From: Nocardia panacis
Lineage (GTDB): Bacteria > Actinomycetota > Actinomycetes > Mycobacteriales > Mycobacteriaceae
Reading direction: 5' to 3'
NCBI RefSeq assembly: GCF_003598715.1
Contig: NZ_QZFU01000041.1
Location: 248,001-312,000, forward strand
Length of the DNA: 64,000 bases
Shown: positions 43,766 to 51,308 of the stretch, piece by piece
Layout: each line of letters begins with the position of its first letter
Numbering within the stretch: position 1 is the first letter of the stretch
Notes under the pieces: generated by a model
Databases searched by the model: none
The model's input: only the letters and a program-made list of their open reading frames with translations
Told to the model about the DNA's origin: nothing
Made by a program: the position numbers and the translations under genes

Positions 43766-45535
43766 ATGACAGCCACGAACCAACCCGCGAAATGGCGGAC
43801 CGTGCGCAGCGGCGAGTTCGATATCGCCGTCTTCGAAAGCGGCGACCCGACGGCGGAAACCATTGTGCTGGTGCACGGTTGGCCCGACACCCACCATCTG
43901 TGGGATCGGGTGGTTCCGCTGCTGACCAAACGGTTCCACGTGGTCACCTACGACACCCGAGGCCACGGTGAATCCACCAGAACCGCCCGCACACAGGACT
44001 TCCGGCTGGAAGAACTGGCCAAGGACTTCTACGCGGTGATCGACACCGTCAGCCCGGATCGGCCCGTGCATGTACTGGCCCACGACTGGGGTTCGGTGCA
44101 GGTGTGGGAGGCGGTGTGCGAACCGGCCGCCGAGACGCGGGTCGCGTCGTTCACCTCCGTCTCCGGCCCCAACCTGGACCACCTGGCCAAATGGATGCGC
44201 GACAGGCTGGCCCGGCCGACGCCGCGCAATGTCTGGCAGCCGTTCACCCAGGCGCTGTCCTCGGCCTACACCTTCTTCTTCATGACCCCCGGCCTGCCGC
44301 GCGCCACCTTCGGCGTCATCGGCACCGAACGGCTGTGGCGCGGCTTCGTCGGACTGCTCAACGACACCGCGCCCTCGAATATCGAACTGGGACCCAGCTT
44401 CCGACGCGACATGGTGGACGGTCTGCTGATCTACCGTGCCAATATCGTCCAGCGCATGCTCGCGCCCCGCGAACGCCGCACCGAGGTGCCCGTGCAGTTG
44501 ATCGTCGCGGGCCGCGATATCGCGGTGCGACCCGCGGGCTACGACGACGAGCCCAAGTGGACCTCGCGCCTGTGGCGGCGCAATGTCGCTGCGGGACACT
44601 GGGTTCCGTTCTCCCATCCGGAACTGCTCGCCACTTCGGCCATCGAACTGGCCGATGCGCTCGGCGGCGAACCGTCCCCCCGCGCACTGCGTCGCGCCGA
44701 AGTCGGACGTGCGCGCAAAGCTTTCGAGGATCAACTGGTGGTGATCACCGGCGGCGCCAGCGGTATCGGCCGCGAGACCGCGCTCGCCTTCGCCCGGCGC
44801 GGCGCCGAAGTGGTCGTCTCCGATCTCGATGTGCTCGGCGCGAAGGACACCGTCGAGCTGATCGCCGCCGAAGGTGGTGTGGGGCATGCCTATTCGCTCG
44901 ACGTCTCGGACGCGAACGAGGTGGCCGAGCACGCCGACGCGGTCCTGGCCGCGCACGGCGTGCCCGACATTCTGATCAACAATGCGGGCATCGGGCAGGC
45001 GGGCGACTTCTTCGATACGCCCGCAACGGAATTCGATCGCGTCCTGCGCGTCAACCTGGGCGGCGTACTCAACGGCTGCCGCACCTTCGGCAAGGCCATG
45101 GCCGATCGCGGACTCGGCGGACATATCGTCAACCTGTCGAGTATGGCCGCCTACAGCCCGCAGCGTGGATTCAGCGCCTACGCCACCTCGAAGTCGGCGG
45201 TCTTCATGTTCTCCGACTGCCTGCGCGCCGAACTCGCGGGCAGCGCCATCTCCGTCCACACCATCTGCCCCGGAATAGTCCACACCAATATTGTTGCCAA
45301 TACCCGTTTCTCGGGTCTCGATGCCGAGGATGAACGCCGCAAGCAGCAGCGTTATGACGGGCTCTACCGCAGGCGTGGGTACGGCCCGGAGAAGGTGGCC
45401 GAGCAGATCGTGCGTGCGGTCGAGCGGGATCGTGGGATTGTGCCGGTGACGCCGGAGGCGCGGGTGCAGTATGTGGTGAATCGGGTTGCGCCGGGGTTGG
45501 TCCGGTTCTTCGCGGCGCGGGTGAAGTTGACGTAG
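43766..45535 (+). CDS. ephD: EphD-type fusion: alpha/beta hydrolase plus SDR
   Basis: A 589-residue two-domain protein. The N-terminal alpha/beta hydrolase (about 10-305) has the epoxide-hydrolase-like motifs LVHGWPDTHHLWD and AHDWGSVQVWE (nucleophile Asp). The C-terminal SDR (about 325-589) has TGGASGIGRETAL, NNAGIGQAGDFF, NLSSMAAYS and YATSKSAVF. AAGGAG precedes the ATG. Mycobacterial EphD is linked to mycolic acid metabolism. The final 90 codons are the segment repeated at 53789 and 55248, so the current 3' end may have been supplied by an integrated element; the frame is intact. Confidence 0.93.
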   Translation: MTATNQPAKWRTVRSGEFDIAVFESGDPTAETIVLVHGWPDTHHLWDRVVPLLTKRFHVVTYDTRGHGESTRTARTQDFRLEELAKDFYAVIDTVSPDRPVHVLAHDWGSVQVWEAVCEPAAETRVASFTSVSGPNLDHLAKWMRDRLARPTPRNVWQPFTQALSSAYTFFFMTPGLPRATFGVIGTERLWRGFVGLLNDTAPSNIELGPSFRRDMVDGLLIYRANIVQRMLAPRERRTEVPVQLIVAGRDIAVRPAGYDDEPKWTSRLWRRNVAAGHWVPFSHPELLATSAIELADALGGEPSPRALRRAEVGRARKAFEDQLVVITGGASGIGRETALAFARRGAEVVVSDLDVLGAKDTVELIAAEGGVGHAYSLDVSDANEVAEHADAVLAAHGVPDILINNAGIGQAGDFFDTPATEFDRVLRVNLGGVLNGCRTFGKAMADRGLGGHIVNLSSMAAYSPQRGFSAYATSKSAVFMFSDCLRAELAGSAISVHTICPGIVHTNIVANTRFSGLDAEDERRKQQRYDGLYRRRGYGPEKVAEQIVRAVERDRGIVPVTPEARVQYVVNRVAPGLVRFFAARVKLT

Positions 45536-45539
45536 TTCA
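45264..45539 (+). repeat. ephD 3'-end repeat, copy A (attL side)
   Basis: From TCTGCCCCGGAAT to the stop and TTCA just beyond. It is nearly identical to copy C at 55248-55515, and related to copy B at 53789-54060. After TTCA the sequences differ, apart from a short similar stretch (GCGG...GGAGCA). Confidence 0.85.
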
Positions 45540-45582
45540 GGCGGCTTCGGAGCACGCCGCGGTCAAGGCAACCGAAACCGCG

Positions 45583-46380
45583 ATGGGCGCAGGCACCGCG
45601 ACCATCACGCCCGGCGCACCCATCCCCGCCGCCGCGAACGGCGACGGCACCGCATCGGTGGTGATTGCGCGCACGGCAACGAGTTCCGCACCCGCGACCG
45701 GCGGCGGTACAACCTCGGCCGCCGTGACGGTCGGCTACCGCTGGGCCGACTCGTTCGACCGGGCCGACGATGTCTCGCTCGGCACGGACTGGCGTATCGA
45801 CCGTAACGGGGCACCGAGGATCGCCACCAACCGCGCACAGATGAAGACGATGAACCGCGGCGACGGCCGCGCGGGATGCTGGGCGAGCTACCAGGGCGGC
45901 GGCGCTGCGGCCGGTCGATTCGGCAGCGACAACTACGCCGTGAAGGCGCAGCTCATTGCGCCTGTGGGGAATTCGGCGACGGACAACTTCACCGCGATCG
46001 TGCTCGCTGTCGCCGATGCGTTCGGTGCCGGGGTCATGTGCTACCTGGTGGTCAGCACCGGCAGCGGATGCGGCATCGTGACCCAGTCCGGGCTACCACC
46101 GAGCTCAGGCGTCACCACCGATCAGACCGGCCAAACGGTGCAGGCGTCGACCGTGACCAACATCGCCGCGGGCGATCTGATCGAATTCCGGCGAGTCGGC
46201 AAGGTATTCACCGCCTACCGCAACGGCGCAGCGCTGTTGACCTGGACCGATATCAACAACATCGTCGGCAGCGGACCGACGAATCGGCGGTGGGGGTTCG
46301 CTGTCGAGGGCAACTATCCCCTCTTCATGAGCGAATACCGCTCGCCCGCCGTCGATTCTATCCAGGCATACGACCTGTAG
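45583..46380 (+). CDS. Phage minor-tail-like protein (probably a C-terminal fragment)
   Basis: A 265-residue protein at the left end of element I. After a Thr/Ala-rich stretch, YRWADSFDRADDVSLGTDWR begins a beta-rich domain (DNYAVKAQLIAPVG, FGAGVMCYLVVSTGSGCG, DLIEFRRVGKVFTAYRNG, SPAVDSIQAYDL) that I recall from tail proteins of Gordonia/Rhodococcus/Nocardia phages and from nocardial genomes. The frame stays open upstream through the ephD junction with no other start, as if the original gene had been cut at the attachment site. ATG at 45583 lacks a good ribosome binding site. A strong terminator follows. Confidence 0.6.
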   Translation: MGAGTATITPGAPIPAAANGDGTASVVIARTATSSAPATGGGTTSAAVTVGYRWADSFDRADDVSLGTDWRIDRNGAPRIATNRAQMKTMNRGDGRAGCWASYQGGGAAAGRFGSDNYAVKAQLIAPVGNSATDNFTAIVLAVADAFGAGVMCYLVVSTGSGCGIVTQSGLPPSSGVTTDQTGQTVQASTVTNIAAGDLIEFRRVGKVFTAYRNGAALLTWTDINNIVGSGPTNRRWGFAVEGNYPLFMSEYRSPAVDSIQAYDL

Positions 46381-46403
46381 CGCGGACACACCGAAAGACC
46401 ATG

Positions 46404-46429
46404 GCCCCAACCGGTTTCGCGGTTGGGGC
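46404..46429. terminator. Bidirectional terminator between tail-like gene and lipoprotein gene
   Basis: Perfect inverted repeat GCCCCAACC-N8-GGTTGGGGC between two convergent genes. Confidence 0.8.
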
Positions 46430-46455
46430 GATGCTGTCGTGTCCGGGTTACCCGC

Positions 46456-47040
46456 TCAGAACGGGTATTCCCACCCGGGCTGGCCGGTTGTGGGTACGAA
46501 CGTCAAAAAGCCTGTTGGGGTGGGTGAATCGAATGTGAGGTGGAACTGATACCGCGATCCCGGCGTGAGGTCGACCGGCCAATCCGCCTTGGTGCAGCGG
46601 TAGGTCGGATCGGTATCCGGGTGGACGCGGGTAACGCCGGTGGCGTCGACGACATTCCAGTAGTTGCCGGGGTGAAAGAACCCACCGGGCAGCCTCGACG
46701 GTTCGAGATCCGTGGAGGTTTGGGCTTCGACCGACACCACGACGAAATGCCCGTTCTGTGCGGGCTGCGGCGAGGCGGCGGTACACGGTGCACCCACCTG
46801 GACGTTGGTCACCGTCCACGAGATCACCGGCACGACACCGGGTTTCCCGATCCCCGCCTCGGACCCAATCGGCTTCACCAGGTTGCCGCGCGGGGACTTG
46901 GCCGACACAGTGGCCGCGGTCGACGTCGTTGTCGTGCCGGCAGGTGACGAACTGGGCGCAGCGGCGGGCTTGTCGGCTGCACCACAACCCGCGAGTAGTG
47001 GTCCGGTGAGCGCAGCGGCGAGTAGTGCGGCAGTCCTCAT
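46456..47040 (-). CDS. Small lipoprotein with an immunoglobulin-like domain
   Basis: A 194-residue predicted lipoprotein: signal peptide MRTAALLAAALTGPLLAGC with lipobox LLAGC, a Ser/Thr/Pro linker, then a beta-rich domain (HFVVVSVEAQTSTDLE, NYWNVVDATGVTRV, YQFHLTFDSPT). Two cysteines (GAPCTAA and YRCTKAD) could pair. The pattern resembles DUF4352-type domains found in mobile-element and cell-surface lipoproteins. It may mark recipient/donor surfaces or exclude related elements; that role is speculation. Confidence 0.7.
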   Translation of the reverse strand: MRTAALLAAALTGPLLAGCGAADKPAAAPSSSPAGTTTTSTAATVSAKSPRGNLVKPIGSEAGIGKPGVVPVISWTVTNVQVGAPCTAASPQPAQNGHFVVVSVEAQTSTDLEPSRLPGGFFHPGNYWNVVDATGVTRVHPDTDPTYRCTKADWPVDLTPGSRYQFHLTFDSPTPTGFLTFVPTTGQPGWEYPF

Positions 47041-47180
47041 AAGTTCCCCTCGTGTGATTGCGACGAGGCTACAACCGCGACAAATGCTGCGTCCAGACGC
47101 ATCGAGCGATCGACGTTGCGGTGATTTCGCCTACTGCGGAGCCTATTTCGGCTACGGTTCTCTCTGCTTCCCCTCCTGCG

Positions 47181-47217
47181 GGACGGGTCGCCGAGCAGTG
47201 TGCTTGGCGACCCGTCC
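47181..47217 (+). ncRNA. Strong hairpin upstream of a small ORF
   Basis: GGACGGGTCGCC and GGCGACCCGTCC (12-bp perfect arms, 13-base loop). It lies directly before AAAGGAGG and a 44-codon ORF. It could be an attenuator, a structured leader or part of a small RNA. Confidence 0.5.
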
Positions 47218-47234
47218 TGAAAGGAGGAACGCTG

Positions 47235-47369
47235 GTGCCAGATGATGGGTGCCGGGGTGACGCACGGGCAAGAGTCTCAGCGGTGATAGCACTCACCGCT
47301 GAGATTCCCTTGCGCTGCCCATGTCCAGCGCTGCTGTTGCTGCTGATCTACATGATCATTCAGCGCTGA
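47235..47369 (+). CDS. Possible 44-residue protein in structured leader region
   Basis: GTG start 7 bases after a strong AAAGGAGG. The product begins VPDDGCRGDARARVSAVIAL and ends in a hydrophobic run (ALLLLLIYMIIQR). The frame also contains a perfect 12-bp inverted repeat (47275-47304). It could be a tiny membrane protein, or the ribosome binding site could serve a leader peptide. No homology recognised. Confidence 0.45.
   Translation: MPDDGCRGDARARVSAVIALTAEIPLRCPCPALLLLLIYMIIQR
47275..47304. repeat. 12-bp perfect inverted repeat inside the small ORF
   Basis: TCTCAGCGGTGA-N6-TCACCGCTGAGA. Together with the hairpin at 47181 it makes this 125-base stretch the most structured non-coding-looking sequence in the element. 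Confidence 0.75.
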
Positions 47370-47600
47370 ACCCGGTCCCGGGTCGGCCACTACGGTGGTC
47401 GGCCCGGTCCTCGTTACGAGCCGACCTTTACGTTACCTGCTAACAAAATGGCTCGCGCCAGACGATACCCTCGACGATCCGAATCGGGTAGCGATCAATT
47501 CAAATGAACCGGCCAAGCGCGCGTGGTGGAATCGGGTAGTGAATCGCGCTCGGTGCGGGCGTGACCCGGTCCGGTGCTGTCGAGGCTTCTCGGTCTGGCA

Positions 47601-48929
47601 TCAGTCCCGTGTGCGTTCGATGCCTCTGCCGCTGGGGTCGCCCCGGCTGCGGCCCTGCACCTGCGGCGGCTCGACTCCAAGCTCACGGCCGCGCTCCATC
47701 GCGTGGTCGAGCGCTTCTTGGTGCTGCACGAGCGCGGCTATCTCGGGCGGTATTCCGCGCTGTCGTAACGCCTGGCCGTACGCTTCGCGCGCCTCCCGCT
47801 CGCGCTGTTGCGCCTCCCGCTCGCGCCGATCCTTCTCCACCGCTTCGCGTCGCTGGTCTTCCCGCTGCACGGTGAGCGCTATTTCATTCAGGCCCTTCAC
47901 CACGTCTTCGCGTTTTTCCTCGCGGGACAACTCGAACGCGAGTTCCATGCTGCGTGCCTGATCCCTGCTCACATGCAGCGTCTCAAGCATTTCTCGGGTG
48001 TCTTCCCGTTCCCGCTCTCGAACCACATTCAAGCCCTGCACGAGGTCTTTGTGAATTTCGTAGAGCCTGTCGGGGTCGATTTCTCGACCGGATTCGCGAT
48101 CCCGCGCTATCTGCTTGGTTTGAGCCTGGATATCCTTACTGAGCTGGTCCCGTATTCTGGCGGTTTCCTCACGCTGCCGGGCTTGGTCTTGTTCTCTTGC
48201 CTCTCGGTCCCGCTCGGCCCTTTCGCGGGCTTCCACCTGTCCGCGCTCGACACCTTCCCGGAACCGTTCCATGTCGCGGAACAGGGCGGCCCGTTCCCGC
48301 GCTTTCTCTATATCGCGTTGCCGGGCTTGTTCTTGCTCTCCGGCTTGTTGGGCACGTTCGGCCCTTTCGAGAGCTTCGGCGCGTTCCCGTGCCTTCACTA
48401 TTTCTCGAATATTCTCCAGCCGCAATCGCGCCCGCTCGGCGCGGTCCAATTCCAGCCGTGTCCTAAGCTCGAGTTGCCGGGCATCTTTCTCGTAGGCGAG
48501 CCCCATATCGAATGCTAAACAGGCTTGTTCCCTTGTGAGTTCCTGGTGGATTACCCGGCTGCCGAGTTCCTGCTGCATCTCCGTCAGAAGTTCCCGGTAG
48601 GCCGATGACATCTTCTCACCTGCTACGGTCCGGACGCGGAGCGTTTCGATGACACCTTTCCGGAGCAGTTCGCGGTCCTTCTCCAACTCTCGTAGATCGT
48701 TCCTGCTGCCGGTCTTTCCTGATTTGTCTTCGGCGGCGTGGATTCTGCCGTGCTCGTCGGCCCTCGCCTTGTCGTAGTGCCGAGGGCCGATCGATGTAGA
48801 GTACGAATCGGGCTTCGGCACATAACCGTTCTGTCGATCATGAAACAGTTGCTCGATACCGTTCTCGAATATCCTTCCTCGAGCCGGGTTGTCGTATGGT
48901 TCACGGATTTGATCGTATTCGTCGGGCAT
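47601..48929 (-). CDS. Coiled-coil protein with possible PD-(D/E)xK nuclease head
   Basis: A 442-residue protein ending the long minus-strand operon. Residues about 15-110 look like a small nuclease fold: FENGIEQLFHDRQNGY, then YDKARADEHGRIHAAEDKSG, where Asp and E-x-K residues (EDK) fit the PD-(D/E)xK pattern, followed by a helix with RELEKDRELL. Residues about 150-400 are an extremely charged Arg/Glu-rich coiled coil (ERAEALERAERAQQAGEQEQ type). The C-terminus is Pro/Gly-rich and disordered. Start MPDEYDQIRE at 48929; an ATG four codons upstream is also possible. I do not recognise a named family. A DNA-processing or toxin role is a hypothesis. Confidence 0.6.
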   Translation of the reverse strand: MPDEYDQIREPYDNPARGRIFENGIEQLFHDRQNGYVPKPDSYSTSIGPRHYDKARADEHGRIHAAEDKSGKTGSRNDLRELEKDRELLRKGVIETLRVRTVAGEKMSSAYRELLTEMQQELGSRVIHQELTREQACLAFDMGLAYEKDARQLELRTRLELDRAERARLRLENIREIVKARERAEALERAERAQQAGEQEQARQRDIEKARERAALFRDMERFREGVERGQVEARERAERDREAREQDQARQREETARIRDQLSKDIQAQTKQIARDRESGREIDPDRLYEIHKDLVQGLNVVREREREDTREMLETLHVSRDQARSMELAFELSREEKREDVVKGLNEIALTVQREDQRREAVEKDRREREAQQREREAREAYGQALRQRGIPPEIAALVQHQEALDHAMERGRELGVEPPQVQGRSRGDPSGRGIERTRD

Positions 48930-48978
48930 GACGGAACCCACCCCCGGTTACTGTCATATGCAAGAAAGAACTGTATGT

Positions 48979-50157
48979 CTATGTGTCGCTGTTGGACGCC
49001 GCGTATTCTTCCGCGAACTCGCGCATCATCTCGGCCATACCGGCGAACATGCCACCGTCGGCGGGATCATAATGATCAATCATTACTTTCATCAACCCAA
49101 AAGCAGTATCGCCATCGGTATCGAAACCATACTCGAGCATCGGATTCACGTCGTCATAGAACGACTTGTCGCGGCCGAACCATTCATAGGGCTCCCAGCG
49201 TGCGCCCGCGAACTTAATGAAGCACTCACCGAGAAAACAGATGAAAGCATCCGCCATATCGGCGTTCTCCGGGGCCATTGCGGTAGCCAAGTCCGGAAAC
49301 AGGCGCTCGACAACGGTGTCGAGCTGCTTCAGCTCCGGTGAGTCTTCGGGCCACGGTTTCGTGGGGATACGCGGAATCTGGGCGTAGTCCAGGAACTTCC
49401 GCACTTGCGCGGCCCGCCGGTCCGGATCGACCCACTTGCCCCAAGCGGTCTGTTCAACGTCGATATCGAAGCCAAGCTGCTCGTCGCTCACCCGGTGCCT
49501 CCGTGTTCGTGTCGGGGTGTCGGACAGGTCAGTATCGTCCATCAGACTCGCGTATCCGGTCCGATCCTCGGTCGATTCCGCCGGGGTGGGGTGGTCAGGT
49601 AGGCGGTAGTGGCGTCGCCCGGCGGTCAGGTCGGCAACCATGGCCTCGTAGGCGCTGGTCCAGTGTTCGAGTTCCCGTTTGTTCGGTGCCGCACCGTGGT
49701 CCGGTGGTACCCGGCCGTGCTCGCGCTCGTAGCGGGCGATCTGGCGGTCGGCCTCTATCGCGGTCCAAGCGCGCGCCATGTTCTCTATCGCCTCGCCGGG
49801 CGAGAACTCCAGCGGCGGCGCGGCAGAGTCGCCGGGAAGGTGACGGGCGAACTGGTCTTCTATCTCGACCCGCCGCACCGCCAACTCCAGCGCGTGATGC
49901 ACCGGGAAATCGCCCTCTCTGGCCAAGAGTTCGGGTGCCGTGGCGTCCGGATGCTTCACCGCGCGTTGCAGGACCCATACCCGCATACTCCACTGGCACT
50001 TCGCGATGTCGATGGCCGCCGCCAACAACGCTGGTACGCCCGCTGTCTCGGGAGCCAGCCGCTTGTCCCACGCGCTCACGATCACCTGCCCCGTCGGGAC
50101 CACGACACCCGAACCCCGCCCGGCGATCACCGGCACACCGCCGTTTCCCATACCCAT
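48979..50157 (-). CDS. Element protein of unknown function, 392 residues
   Basis: Third-largest gene of the element. The N-terminus (VPVIAGRGSGVVVPTGQVIV) is followed by a helical region with many Ala/Arg/Glu (EAIENMARAWTAIEADRQIA), an acidic linker, and a C-terminal globular domain with many aromatic residues (ADAFICFLGECFIKFAGARW, EPYEWFGRDKSFYDDVNPML, MMREFAEEYA). No signal peptide or clear catalytic motif. Start uncertain (50157 or 50151); it overlaps the upstream small gene. Not recognised. It is 49 bases upstream of the coiled-coil gene and surely in the same operon. Confidence 0.6.
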   Translation of the reverse strand: MGMGNGGVPVIAGRGSGVVVPTGQVIVSAWDKRLAPETAGVPALLAAAIDIAKCQWSMRVWVLQRAVKHPDATAPELLAREGDFPVHHALELAVRRVEIEDQFARHLPGDSAAPPLEFSPGEAIENMARAWTAIEADRQIARYEREHGRVPPDHGAAPNKRELEHWTSAYEAMVADLTAGRRHYRLPDHPTPAESTEDRTGYASLMDDTDLSDTPTRTRRHRVSDEQLGFDIDVEQTAWGKWVDPDRRAAQVRKFLDYAQIPRIPTKPWPEDSPELKQLDTVVERLFPDLATAMAPENADMADAFICFLGECFIKFAGARWEPYEWFGRDKSFYDDVNPMLEYGFDTDGDTAFGLMKVMIDHYDPADGGMFAGMAEMMREFAEEYAASNSDT

Positions 50158-50399
50158 CCGGCCGCCCAGCCGACCAGAACGCCGACCGCCCACCCGAGAA
50201 CGAACCCCGCCACGCGGCGGGAATCGGCACCCCGCGTGGTCGTCACCGCCCTGAGTGCGCCGTTTGCGTTCGGCCTCGATTCGTCCAGAATCGCGCGGGC
50301 CGGATGCTCCTGCAGGATGTCTCCGTGCGTTGCGGCCACGATCTCCACCACAGCGGGAAGCCGCGGCCGGTGGGGCTGCTGAGGACTCGGGTCACGCAT
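50127..50399 (-). CDS. Small element membrane protein, 90 residues
   Basis: ATG at 50399 is set by AAGGAGG 7 bases upstream. A hydrophilic N-terminal part (RLPAVVEIVAATHGDILQEH) precedes one C-terminal membrane helix (VAGFVLGWAVGVLVGWAAGW). Small anchored proteins of this kind are usual in actinomycete conjugative elements. No named family. Confidence 0.6.
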   Translation of the reverse strand: MRDPSPQQPHRPRLPAVVEIVAATHGDILQEHPARAILDESRPNANGALRAVTTTRGADSRRVAGFVLGWAVGVLVGWAAGWVWETAVCR

Positions 50400-50568
50400 G
50401 CGGTGTCCTCCTTGAATATGTTGTGTCACAACGTGTTACGCGGTCATTCAGGTCATCGTGTGTCGCGGGGTCCCCGTGCGGTCCCCGCCACCGCACAGGC
50501 GATATCCGCTCCCACGCGGTGATCACAACCACGCCGGTCACCGCCGCGACTGCGTCTATCCAGGTCAC
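50392..50568 (-). CDS. Small element protein, 58 residues, N-terminal membrane segment
   Basis: GTG start overlapping the previous stop (GTGA) and ending inside the ATGCGTGA of the next gene. The start VTWIDAVAAVTGVVVITAWE is hydrophobic; the remainder is basic and ends at 50392. It also carries the ribosome binding site of the following gene, so its translation and that of the next gene are linked. Confidence 0.5.
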   Translation of the reverse strand: MTWIDAVAAVTGVVVITAWERISPVRWRGPHGDPATHDDLNDRVTRCDTTYSRRTPHA

Positions 50569-50690
50569 AGCTCGTCCCAGCCTTCACCGGTGCCGGGATC
50601 ATCTCCGTGTGCTTGTCGTCGGTACTGCCATAGCTGCCACACGAAAGCCGTGGCCGGGTAAATCGCCGCCGCGAAGAGGCCCCAGGTCAC
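50565..50690 (-). CDS. Small element membrane protein, 41 residues
   Basis: GTG start overlaps the upstream stop (GTGA at 50690-50687); its own TGA overlaps the next GTG. VTWGLFAAAIYPATAFVWQL forms one membrane helix, followed by an acidic tail. Supported mainly by the unbroken pattern of overlaps. Confidence 0.5.
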   Translation of the reverse strand: MTWGLFAAAIYPATAFVWQLWQYRRQAHGDDPGTGEGWDEL

Positions 50691-51010
50691 GATGCCGCCT
50701 GTTTGAATTTGATCCGGTCGAACTTCGTTTTCGGCTCCATCACCAGCACGTCCACCAAGCTCAGCAGCGGCTCAGGCGGCCGACCTCCCTCGAAATGCTC
50801 GACGCTGGGTACAAGCACGGCGGGCACGCCGAGAGTGGACACCAAAGCAATCAGGACGTTCTCCGCTGTGTCCGGGTCGGAAAGCGCCAGAGTTTTGATG
50901 AGGCTGTACCCGAAATTTCCTGCTGCACTGCGCATCCGGGGCTCTATCGCTGTCTGGTGGATACCGGCAATGTCGCGGCGCAGATACCCCAAAGCGCTCG
51001 GACGGGTCAC
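50687..51010 (-). CDS. Small element protein, 107 residues
   Basis: GTG at 51010 follows GGAGGCGAAG and overlaps the previous TGA. A cytosolic helical protein: ALGYLRRDIAGIHQTAIEPR, then FGYSLIKTLALSDPDTAENV and PLLSLVDVLVMEPKTKF. The Leu/Val-rich core suggests a compact fold. Not recognised. Confidence 0.6.
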   Translation of the reverse strand: MTRPSALGYLRRDIAGIHQTAIEPRMRSAAGNFGYSLIKTLALSDPDTAENVLIALVSTLGVPAVLVPSVEHFEGGRPPEPLLSLVDVLVMEPKTKFDRIKFKQAAS

Positions 51011-51138
51011 CGCTTCGCCTCCAGTTCCGCATGCTCGGTGATCAGTTGGCGCAATCCGTCTAAGACCGGCTGCGCCAGGGACAAGTACATGCCGACTGCG
51101 GTCGGGTCGAATCCCTCGCCCCACACAAGGTCATTCAT
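51007..51138 (-). CDS. Small element protein, 43 residues
   Basis: ATG at 51138 overlaps the upstream TGA (ATGA). The sequence MNDLVWGEGFDPTAVGMYLS continues as an amphipathic helix (LAQPVLDGLRQLITEHAELE). It could be a dimerisation or adaptor peptide. Not recognised. Confidence 0.55.
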   Translation of the reverse strand: MNDLVWGEGFDPTAVGMYLSLAQPVLDGLRQLITEHAELEAKR

Positions 51139-51308
51139 GCCTGCGCCTCCTGCGCGACCGCCGCGAGCGGTTCCTCCGTGGGACTCGCCGCCCGCAGGTA
51201 ATCGACCCACTCTGATGGCGGCTGATGCTTTGCCCCGGCATCGAGCGCGGGGTGGATGTGTGTCCCCGGAATACGGTCCGGCACTGCTAGTTTCAGCTCA
51301 TCAGGCAC
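51135..51308 (-). CDS. Small element protein, 57 residues
   Basis: GTG at 51308 overlaps the end of the first operon gene; its TGA overlaps the next ATG. The product VPDELKLAVPDRIPGTHIHP ... EWVDYLRAASPTEEPLAAVA is acidic. Support comes from the coupling pattern, not from homology. Confidence 0.5.
   Translation of the reverse strand: MPDELKLAVPDRIPGTHIHPALDAGAKHQPPSEWVDYLRAASPTEEPLAAVAQEAQA

Noticed and set aside
43448..45283. A 611-codon minus-strand open frame antisense to ephD
   Set aside because: Shadow of a well-supported two-domain gene.
45264..45540. tRNA attachment site for the element
   Set aside because: No tRNA-like cloverleaf at any of the three junctions; the duplicated sequence is ephD coding DNA.
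47808..48518. A hydrophobic-looking 236-codon plus-strand frame antisense to the coiled-coil gene
   Set aside because: It is produced by the Arg/Glu codons of the coiled coil read backwards; the Phe/Leu/Pro-rich composition is the expected artefact.
48979..50157. Relaxase or FtsK-type transfer protein
   Set aside because: No Walker A/B, HUH histidines or catalytic tyrosine cluster could be seen.
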